From Alteromonadaceae bacterium UBA2620 (GTDB taxonomy: Bacteria > Pseudomonadota > Gammaproteobacteria > Enterobacterales > Alteromonadaceae), in contig DDJQ01000011.1 of assembly GCA_002339125.1 (NCBI GenBank), positions 43,659 to 50,070 on the forward strand: 6,412 bases of DNA. Reading direction: 5' to 3'. Below are positions 1 through 5,136 of the stretch, piece after piece (position 1 is the stretch's first letter; each line of letters starts with the position of its first letter). A program made the translations under genes and the position numbers. Below the pieces are notes generated by a model. It saw only the letters and a program-made list of their open reading frames with translations, did no database searches and was not told the origin of the DNA.

Positions 1-1802
1 CCGGCCACTTTTACATCGTTACCGTTCTCATCACGCATGGCACGAACACGACCGTATTCTTCACCACACAACAGGATATCACCTGCTTTAACTTCACCTT
101 CCTGAACCAGTACCGAGGCAATCGGGCCACGGCCTTTATCCAGGCGGGACTCAACTACAATACCGCGGCCAGGGCCGGTTGGCGTTGCTTTAAGATCCAG
201 TACTTCAGCCTGCAGGGAAATAGCTTCGAGCAGTTCATCAACGCCCATACCGGTTTTGGCTGATACGTTTACAAACTGGTGCTCACCGCCCCACTCTTCA
301 GAGATAACTTCCAGCTGTGACAGTTCGGTTTTAACCCGATCCGGATCCGCCGCTTCTTTATCCATCTTGTTCACAGCAATGATCAGTGGTACCCCTGCTG
401 CACGACTGTGCTGAACTGCTTCTTTAGTCTGCGGCATTACACCATCGTCTGCGGCAACAACCAGTACAACAATATCCGTTGCTGTAGCACCACGTGCACG
501 CATGGCCGTAAAGGCGGCGTGTCCGGGTGTATCCAGGAACGTAATCTTACCGCCGTCGGTTTCTACACTGTAGGCACCAATGTGCTGGGTAATACCACCC
601 GCTTCACCGGCCGCCACTTTGGCGCGACGAATGTAGTCAAGCAGTGAGGTTTTACCGTGGTCAACGTGCCCCATGATGGTTACTACCGGCGCACGGGTGG
701 TTTTATCACCATTGCCGGAGCCTGCTAACAATTCGTCTTCTAAGGCGTTGTCATTAACCAGCTCATATTTATGACCCATCTCTTCCACTACCAGTACAGC
801 AGTGTCCTGATCCAGCACCTGATTGATGGTTGCCATTTCGCCCATTTTCATCATGGCCTTAATGACTTCCTGCACCTTAATTGCCAGACGGCTGGCGAGT
901 TCGCCTACCGTGATGGTTTCACCCAGTTTAACCACACGCTCAACTGGCGCGGCTGGCTTGTTAAAGCCTTGCTTCAGGCTTTCACTGGCTTTCTTGTTTG
1001 GTTTCTTGCGACGACGTGAAGAACGCTCAACCTGCATATCTTCTTCATCTTCCGCTTCCTGAGCGTAACGGTTTGAGTGCATATGCACTTCTTCGGCTTC
1101 TGCTTTCTTACGGCGCTCTTCTTCTTCTTTCCAGCGACGTTCGTTTTCTTCAGCCAGTTTACGCGCTTCTTCAGCGGCTTTTTTCGCGTCTTCTTCCAGT
1201 TTACGCTGCGCTTCTTCTTCCTGCTGCTTGCGTAAACGCTCTTCTTCCTGCCGCGCTTCTTCCTGTTCTTTTAACTCTTCTTCTGACAGCTCAGACTCAG
1301 CTTCTGCACGAGCAGCAGCTTCCTGCTTGGCTTTCTCAGCACGGCGAGCTTTTTCTTCTTCCGCCGCTTTACGGGCTTCCTCAGCCTTACGAGCTTTTTC
1401 TTCTGCCGCTTTACGGGCTTCTTCAGCCGCTTTTTCTTCTGCTTCGCGCTTCAGACGGGCTTCTTCTTCGCGGCGCTTGGCTTCTTCTTCTGCCTGACGC
1501 TGCTCTTCAATGTCCGAACGTTTCACGTAGGTACGCTTCTTACGAACTTCAACTTTGACTTCTTTCGACTTACCTAAGCTTAACGTGCTGGTTGTTTTAC
1601 GTTGCAACGTCATTTTCTTAGGTTCACCACCATTGGTGCCACCGTGCTGTTTGCTCAGGTGGTCCAGTAGTTTGCGTTTCTCATCTTCAGTCACGTTCTC
1701 ACCGGCGGCTTTTTTAATGCCGGCGTCACTAAACTGACTCACTAACCGGTCAACGCTAGTCCCGATATCACTGGCGAGTTTTTCAATGGATACATCTGCC
1801 AT
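1..1802 (-). CDS. infB: Translation initiation factor IF2, N-terminal 600 codons (3' end outside window)
   Basis: IF2 is the cytoplasmic GTPase that brings fMet-tRNA to the 30S subunit and promotes 50S joining. The visible part starts MADVSIEKLASDIG, a typical IF2 N-terminal subdomain. Residues about 98-240 form a long Ala/Glu/Lys/Arg-rich helix with near-repeats of AEEARKAAEEKARKAE. A second small IF2 N-domain lies at about 285-345. The G domain follows with G1 GHVDHGKT at 378-385, the G2 region GGITQHIG at 402-409, G3 DTPGH at 424-428, G4 NKMD at 478-481 and G5 SAK at 514-516. Domain II begins near 545 and the reading frame is open at the window edge. The E. coli protein is about 890 residues, so roughly a third is missing here. 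The ATG lies 24 bases after the nusA stop, with a purine-rich AAGGGG about 11 bases upstream, so it is probably co-transcribed with rimP and nusA. E. coli makes shorter IF2 forms from internal starts; I could not establish one here. No broken frame was seen. Confidence 0.98.
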   Translation of the reverse strand, partial: MADVSIEKLASDIGTSVDRLVSQFSDAGIKKAAGENVTEDEKRKLLDHLSKQHGGTNGGEPKKMTLQRKTTSTLSLGKSKEVKVEVRKKRTYVKRSDIEEQRQAEEEAKRREEEARLKREAEEKAAEEARKAAEEKARKAEEARKAAEEEKARRAEKAKQEAAARAEAESELSEEELKEQEEARQEEERLRKQQEEEAQRKLEEDAKKAAEEARKLAEENERRWKEEEERRKKAEAEEVHMHSNRYAQEAEDEEDMQVERSSRRRKKPNKKASESLKQGFNKPAAPVERVVKLGETITVGELASRLAIKVQEVIKAMMKMGEMATINQVLDQDTAVLVVEEMGHKYELVNDNALEDELLAGSGNGDKTTRAPVVTIMGHVDHGKTSLLDYIRRAKVAAGEAGGITQHIGAYSVETDGGKITFLDTPGHAAFTAMRARGATATDIVVLVVAADDGVMPQTKEAVQHSRAAGVPLIIAVNKMDKEAADPDRVKTELSQLEVISEEWGGEHQFVNVSAKTGMGVDELLEAISLQAEVLDLKATPTGPGRGIVVESRLDKGRGPIASVLVQEGEVKAGDILLCGEEYGRVRAMRDENGNDVKVA

Positions 1803-1826
1803 TACGCGTTTTTCCCCTTGTCGACC

Positions 1827-3320
1827 TTATTCTTCGTTGAACCAGACTTTGTTTCGTGCAGCCATAATCAATGCACCGGCTTTCTCTTCGTCCAGTCCTT
1901 CTACATCACTGATATCATCGGTGCCCTGTTCAGCCAGCGCTTCTAAATCGACGATACCTCTACTTGCCAGAACGTACGCCAGGTGCTTGTCCATACCTTC
2001 AAGGTTCAGCAATTCCTCGGTGGGTTCTGAGCTCTCAAGCGATTCCTCGTTGGCCAGCGCCTGAGTGGTCAGTGCTGCACGTGCACGATTACGTAATTCT
2101 TCAACGGTAACTTCATCAAGGCCGTCAATGGCCAATAATTCGCTGACTGGCACATAGGCAACTTCTTCTAATGAAGTGAAGCCTTCTTCAACCAAGACAC
2201 TTGCGAAGTCTTCGTCGATGTCCAGACCGTTAACAAATACCGCCAGAACCCTTTCGTTTTCTGCCTGGTGTTTCTGGTTCAAATCTTCAATGGTCATTAC
2301 GTTCAGTTCCCAGCCAGTCAATTGACTTGCCAGACGAACGTTCTGTCCACTCCGACCGATAGCCTGAGCCAGGTTATCGGCTTCTACTGCTACTTCCATG
2401 GTATGCGTGTCTTCATCAACCACAATGGATGCCACTTCTGCAGGTGCCATTGCGTTGATAACAAATTGCGCCGGGTTTTCATCCCATAACACAATATCGA
2501 CTCTTTCTCCGCCCAGCTCGCCGGATACTGCCTGTACCCGTGAACCACGCATGCCTACACAGGCACCCACCGGATCAAGACGCTTATCGTTAGTCTTAAC
2601 CGCAATTTTGGCCCGTGAGCCAGGATCCCGTGCAGCGGATTTAATTTCTAATGTTTCTTCAGCGATTTCTGGTACTTCCAGACGGAACAGTTCAACCAGC
2701 ATCTCCGGATGAGTACGGCTAACGAACAGTTGCGCACCACGTGCTTCGGGACGGATTACATACAGTAAACCGCGTACCCGATCGCCCGGACGGAAAGTTT
2801 CGCGAGGCAGCATATCATCACGGTAAATAACGCCTTCAGCGTTGTTACCCAAATCGATAATGATGTTGTCGCGATTTACTTTTTTAACGGTACCGGTTAC
2901 CAGTTCGCCAACTTTATTTTCATATTCGGCAACCATTTGTGCACGCTCTGCTTCACGCACTTTCTGCACAATGACCTGCTTAGCAGTTTGGGTGGTAATA
3001 CGGTCAAAGGCGATTGATTCAATCTGCTCTTCTACGTAATCACCCACCTCAATCTCCGGCTCATCAATTTGCGCCGCAGAAAGGGTAAGTTCGGCAAACG
3101 GATTTTCCTGTTCCTGATCATCAGGAATTACCAGCCAACGGCGGAAGGTATCAAAATCGCCGGTTTCGCGATTAATGCTTACGCGTACTTCAATTTCGCC
3201 TTCGTTTTTCTTTTTTGTGGCACTTGCAATGGCAAATTCTAACGCCTCAAAAATCTTTTCTCTTGGCACTTGTTTTTCATTAGAAACGGCTTCTGCCACT
3301 AACAAAATTTCTTTATTCAT
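1827..3320 (-). CDS. nusA: Transcription termination/antitermination factor NusA
   Basis: NusA binds RNA polymerase and nascent RNA, modulating pausing, intrinsic termination and antitermination. The protein is 497 residues, close to the 495 of E. coli. It begins MNKEILLVAEAVSNEK, the usual NusA start. The polymerase-binding N-terminal domain covers about 1-130. An S1 domain covers about 137-201. Two KH domains follow, with GxxG loops GMRG at 256-259 and GRSG at 322-325 (in IGRSGQNVRLAS). Two acidic C-terminal repeats lie at about 360-418 and 437-495; in E. coli the second contacts the alpha C-terminal domain and relieves autoinhibition, and its presence is typical of proteobacterial NusA. 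The ATG has a good ribosome binding site, TGAGG at five bases. The gene starts 48 bases after rimP stops and ends 24 bases before infB, which fits one operon. In E. coli NusA influences expression of its own operon; the leader described below offers a possible site. Nothing is truncated or unusual. Confidence 0.98.
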   Translation of the reverse strand: MNKEILLVAEAVSNEKQVPREKIFEALEFAIASATKKKNEGEIEVRVSINRETGDFDTFRRWLVIPDDQEQENPFAELTLSAAQIDEPEIEVGDYVEEQIESIAFDRITTQTAKQVIVQKVREAERAQMVAEYENKVGELVTGTVKKVNRDNIIIDLGNNAEGVIYRDDMLPRETFRPGDRVRGLLYVIRPEARGAQLFVSRTHPEMLVELFRLEVPEIAEETLEIKSAARDPGSRAKIAVKTNDKRLDPVGACVGMRGSRVQAVSGELGGERVDIVLWDENPAQFVINAMAPAEVASIVVDEDTHTMEVAVEADNLAQAIGRSGQNVRLASQLTGWELNVMTIEDLNQKHQAENERVLAVFVNGLDIDEDFASVLVEEGFTSLEEVAYVPVSELLAIDGLDEVTVEELRNRARAALTTQALANEESLESSEPTEELLNLEGMDKHLAYVLASRGIVDLEALAEQGTDDISDVEGLDEEKAGALIMAARNKVWFNEE

Positions 3321-3368
3321 TTTTGCCTCACTGGTTGCATGCGGCTGGGCACGCAGTTTTATTCCGTA

Positions 3369-3827
3369 TTATTCGAATGTTGGAACCAAATTACCTTTTT
3401 CAATCCCGCTGACCGGCAAATTAAATTGCTCGCCATCGACCTCGATAGTTAACGTGCCATTTTCACACGCCAGTAATTTCCCCTTGAAATTGCGTCGGTT
3501 ATCCAACGGCAATGCCATTCTGACAGCGACGGTTTCGCCCACCACCTGTGCATAGTGCGCCTCTTTAAATAAAGGGCGATCCATACCTGGCGATGAGACT
3601 TCTAAGTTGTATTCAGTATTGATTGGATCTTCCACATCCAGGACCGCACTGACCTGATGGCTGACATCCGCACAATCATCTACGTTGATGCCATTCTCAT
3701 GATCAATGTAAACCCGCAGGATTGAGTGCTTGCCGGCGCGGACAAATTCCACTCCCAGTAACTCAAACCCCAATGCTTCTACCGCCGGATTCAACATTTC
3801 GCTTAAACGTTGCTCTAGCTTTGACAA
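3369..3827 (-). CDS. rimP: Ribosome maturation factor RimP
   Basis: RimP binds the free 30S subunit and assists late small-subunit maturation. From the chosen start the protein is 152 residues, matching the family's usual length of about 150. The N-terminal alpha/beta domain carries the family hallmarks GFELLGVEFVR (20-30), LRVYIDHENGINVDDCADVS (37-56) and LEVSSPGMDRPLF (75-87). The C-terminal Sm-like beta-barrel covers about 92-152 and ends GNLVPTFE. I chose a TTG start at 3827-3825: it has a perfect GGAGG six bases upstream, and the protein then begins LSKLEQRLSEML, aligning with the ends of known RimP proteins. The frame stays open upstream to 3974, but those extra 49 residues would run through an intrinsic terminator. 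An ATG at 3857 would add MPFFRFWRFG but lies inside a hairpin and lacks a good ribosome binding site. The gene is first in the rimP-nusA-infB operon, with its own promoter and a structured leader. Confidence 0.96.
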   Translation of the reverse strand: MSKLEQRLSEMLNPAVEALGFELLGVEFVRAGKHSILRVYIDHENGINVDDCADVSHQVSAVLDVEDPINTEYNLEVSSPGMDRPLFKEAHYAQVVGETVAVRMALPLDNRRNFKGKLLACENGTLTIEVDGEQFNLPVSGIEKGNLVPTFE

Positions 3828-3833
3828 TCCAAA

Positions 3834-3838
3834 CCTCC
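3834..3838 (-). promoter_or_regulatory. Ribosome binding site deciding the rimP TTG start
   Basis: The minus strand reads GGAGG here, followed by six bases (TTTGGA) and then TTG. This is a near-ideal Shine-Dalgarno match and spacing, and it is the main reason for preferring the TTG start over the ATG at 3857, whose upstream bases (TATATTGGGCATT) are poor. Whether TTG is really used is an inference. Confidence 0.8.
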
Positions 3839-3845
3839 AAAAACG

Positions 3846-3864
3846 AAAAAAGGGCATAATGCCC
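3846..3864 (-). terminator. Small hairpin with T-tract just before the rimP ribosome binding site (possible weak terminator)
   Basis: The minus strand reads GGGCA, loop TTA, TGCCC, then six T residues. This is a 5-bp GC-rich stem directly followed by a T-tract, ending eight bases before GGAGG. The short stem and three-base loop predict a weak terminator at best; it could instead be a pause site or affect ribosome access. The arrangement is seen in the sequence; any activity is inferred. Confidence 0.4.
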
Positions 3865-3880
3865 AATATACTGATACCTT

Positions 3881-3911
3881 GCTCGGTACCGCTTTGTGCG
3901 TGAGACCGAGC
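3881..3911 (-). other. Leader hairpin between terminator and rimP
   Basis: A 7-bp perfect inverted repeat, GCTCGGT and ACCGAGC, encloses 17 bases. On the minus-strand transcript it would form directly after the intrinsic terminator (four bases downstream of its T-tract), so it exists only in read-through RNA. It has no T-tract and is not a terminator. It could protect the 5' end of processed mRNA, be an RNase III-type processing site, or help ribosome loading; none of these is shown by sequence alone. Confidence 0.5.
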
Positions 3912-3915
3912 TAAC

Positions 3916-3943
3916 AAAAAGCCCCGATTAAACGGGGCTTTTT
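3916..3943 (-). terminator. Strong intrinsic terminator in the rimP leader (bidirectional)
   Basis: A perfect 11-bp stem AAAAAGCCCCG / CGGGGCTTTTT with a six-base loop TTTAAT. Read on the minus strand it ends in TTTTTG; the arms are A-rich and T-rich, so it works as a terminator shape in both directions. It lies downstream of the promoter at 4073-4101 and 88 bases before the rimP start. It could end transcripts from the upstream kinase/HD-GYP genes, which have no convincing terminator of their own. It could also stop transcripts from the rimP promoter as an attenuator. A proposed attenuator family upstream of gammaproteobacterial rimP, also ending in an intrinsic terminator, is known. The structure is seen directly; its regulatory use is inferred. 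Confidence 0.9.
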
Positions 3944-4028
3944 GCAGTAAAAATTCGGTCCCTTTTGCCCACATCAGGCAAGGTTACTATTGGTGCAATA
4001 CAACAATAAAAACCCGTAAAGCGTAGGT

Positions 4029-4057
4029 GCTGGTAATCACTAATTACCGGTACCAGC
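4029..4057 (-). repeat. Inverted repeat with two mutually exclusive pairings at the 5' end of the leader
   Basis: GCTGGTA (minus 4057-4051) pairs perfectly with TACCAGC (4035-4029) over 7 bp. Alternatively GGTAAT (4048-4043) pairs with ATTACC (4037-4032) over 6 bp with a five-base loop. Both use bases 4032-4035, so they compete in whole or part. It sits about 8 bases from the predicted transcription start. Confidence 0.55.
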
Positions 4058-4072
4058 CATAATCTGACACGC

Positions 4073-4101
4073 ATTATACTGCCTGCTTGTTGATTTAGCA
4101 A
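4073..4101 (-). promoter_or_regulatory. Sigma70-type promoter for the rimP-nusA-infB operon
   Basis: The minus strand has TTGCTA (4101-4096), a 17-base spacer, and a perfect TATAAT (4078-4073). The expected start is around 4066-4065. The bases right after the -10 box are GCGTG, a fairly GC-rich discriminator, which in other gammaproteobacterial translation-related promoters goes with growth-rate or stringent control; that link is an inference. It lies 38 bases after the response regulator stop codon and faces rimP. Confidence 0.8.
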
Positions 4102-4138
4102 CCGGCAATCCAGCTTCAGGTCAGATTGTCACGATAAT

Positions 4139-5131
4139 TTAATCTTCCCGCCAGCGTTCCTTAATGGTCAGAATTTCCACAAGATTTTCTTCCAGTAATG
4201 TAATCAGATAAGGTTCGAAGTGCTTCCCGGCTTCGCTTTTCATCACCGCCAGGGTTTTCTCTACTGTCCAGGCTTCTTTATACGGGCGTTTACTGGTAAG
4301 GGCATCAAACACATCCGCTACCGCCACAATCCGACCTTCTACCGGAATATCCTTGCCTTTTAAGCCGTTGGGATAACCAGAGCCATCCCATTTTTCGTGA
4401 TGGGTCATGGCCACGGATTTTGCAATCCGTAACAGATCGGAGTCCGCTTCGCCCAAAATTTCAGCGCCAATTTCCGGGTGCGTTTTCATTACCGCGAATT
4501 CTTCCTCGGTGAGTTTACCGGGCTTCAGCATAATGTGGTCAGGGATGCCTATCTTACCAATGTCATGCATGGGAGCGGCGTGCAGCAGTGTGTCGGCTTG
4601 CTCTTCATTTAAGCCATAGGCCAATGCCAGTACCTTTGAGTAATGACTCATGCGCAGGACATGCATCCCGGTTTCGTTATCTTTATACTCAGCCGCCCGG
4701 CCTAACCGCTGTACCACCTGCAACCGGGTACGCTTGAGTTCATCGGCCTGTACCAGCGATAAATGGGTTTTAATACGCGCTTTCACCACTGTGGGTGAAA
4801 TTGGCTTGGTAATGTAATCCACGCCACCTACTGCAAATCCTTCGGTTTCGTCCTGCTCTTCACTCAGTGCGGTGACAAAAATCACCGGGATAGCCCGGGT
4901 AATAACGTTCTCTTTCAGCGCCTGACACACTTCAAAGCCGGTCATACCTGGCATCATTACATCCAGTAAAATAAGGTCCGGTAACTGGGCTTCTGCCACC
5001 CGCAGTGCTTCAGGGCCATTTTTGGCAAATGCCAAAGTGTAATGCTCTGCCAGCAAATGTTTAAGAACCCTCAGGTTTGCCGGTTCATCATCAACCACCA
5101 AAATAGTGGATTTTAAAGCGGTATTTTGCAT
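4139..5131 (-). CDS. Two-component response regulator with HD-GYP cyclic di-GMP phosphodiesterase domain (RpfG-like)
   Basis: A 330-residue cytoplasmic regulator predicted to hydrolyse cyclic di-GMP when phosphorylated. The receiver domain covers about 8-125, with acidic pocket D14-D15, phosphoacceptor D57 (LLDVMMPG), T87 and K109 (TKP). A short linker leads to an HD-GYP domain at about 138-330: HDIGKIGIPD at 189-198, HHEKWDGSGYP at 244-254 (GYP at 252-254), and ADVFDALTSKRPYK at 272-285. Set against my recollection of the Persephonella marina enzyme PmGH, all eight metal ligands appear present (E153, H157, H189, D190, H218, H244, H245, D273), plus K193, so it should be active. The start follows the kinase stop by five bases. 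No clear Shine-Dalgarno sequence is present, so translation is probably coupled to the kinase. There is no strong terminator right after it. The upstream kinase is the likely phosphate donor. The substrate is inferred from the family, not shown. Confidence 0.93.
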   Translation of the reverse strand: MQNTALKSTILVVDDEPANLRVLKHLLAEHYTLAFAKNGPEALRVAEAQLPDLILLDVMMPGMTGFEVCQALKENVITRAIPVIFVTALSEEQDETEGFAVGGVDYITKPISPTVVKARIKTHLSLVQADELKRTRLQVVQRLGRAAEYKDNETGMHVLRMSHYSKVLALAYGLNEEQADTLLHAAPMHDIGKIGIPDHIMLKPGKLTEEEFAVMKTHPEIGAEILGEADSDLLRIAKSVAMTHHEKWDGSGYPNGLKGKDIPVEGRIVAVADVFDALTSKRPYKEAWTVEKTLAVMKSEAGKHFEPYLITLLEENLVEILTIKERWRED

Positions 5132-5136
5132 GGTCG

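Larger units (their letters stand above)
3828..4065 (-). ncRNA. Structured rimP leader, candidate transcription attenuator
   Basis: This is the predicted 5' untranslated region of rimP, about 238 bases if transcription starts near 4065. In transcript order it contains a hairpin at 4057-4029 with two competing pairings, a segment ACGGGTTTTT at 4017-4008, a hairpin at 3983-3961 (TTGCC/GGCAA extended by CCTT/AAGG with a small bulge), the strong terminator at 3943-3916, a hairpin at 3911-3881, and a weak T-tract hairpin at 3864-3846. ACGGGTTTTT could pair with the 5' arm of the terminator (AAAAAGCCCCG), leaving one bulged C and one G-T pair, and so might act as an antiterminator. An attenuator named for rimP has been proposed in gammaproteobacteria; whether this leader belongs to that family needs a covariance-model search. 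No tRNA is present. Confidence 0.55.

Noticed and set aside
1077..1091. Internal start for a shorter IF2 form near GTGCATATG
   Set aside because: Start codons are present, but there is no convincing Shine-Dalgarno sequence and the purine-rich codons upstream make false matches easy.
998..1558. Plus-strand ORF of 186 residues, Leu-rich and membrane-like in look
   Set aside because: It is the antisense of the Glu/Lys/Ala-rich helix of infB. GAA/GAG codons read backwards give Leu and Ser runs, and there is no ribosome binding site or family resemblance.
3175..3555. Plus-strand ORF of 126 residues across the rimP/nusA junction
   Set aside because: It is antisense to the ends of two conserved genes and has no recognisable domain or ribosome binding site.
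3828..3974. Upstream extension of rimP to an ATG at 3974 (201 residues)
   Set aside because: The extra 49 residues run through the intrinsic terminator and leader hairpins, do not resemble RimP, and the TTG start has a far better ribosome binding site.
3884..4054. Long-range pairing between two GGTACC-containing segments (3884-3891 and 4047-4054)
   Set aside because: A 7-bp match is possible, but GGTACC is self-complementary and both copies already sit in better local hairpins, so chance is likely.
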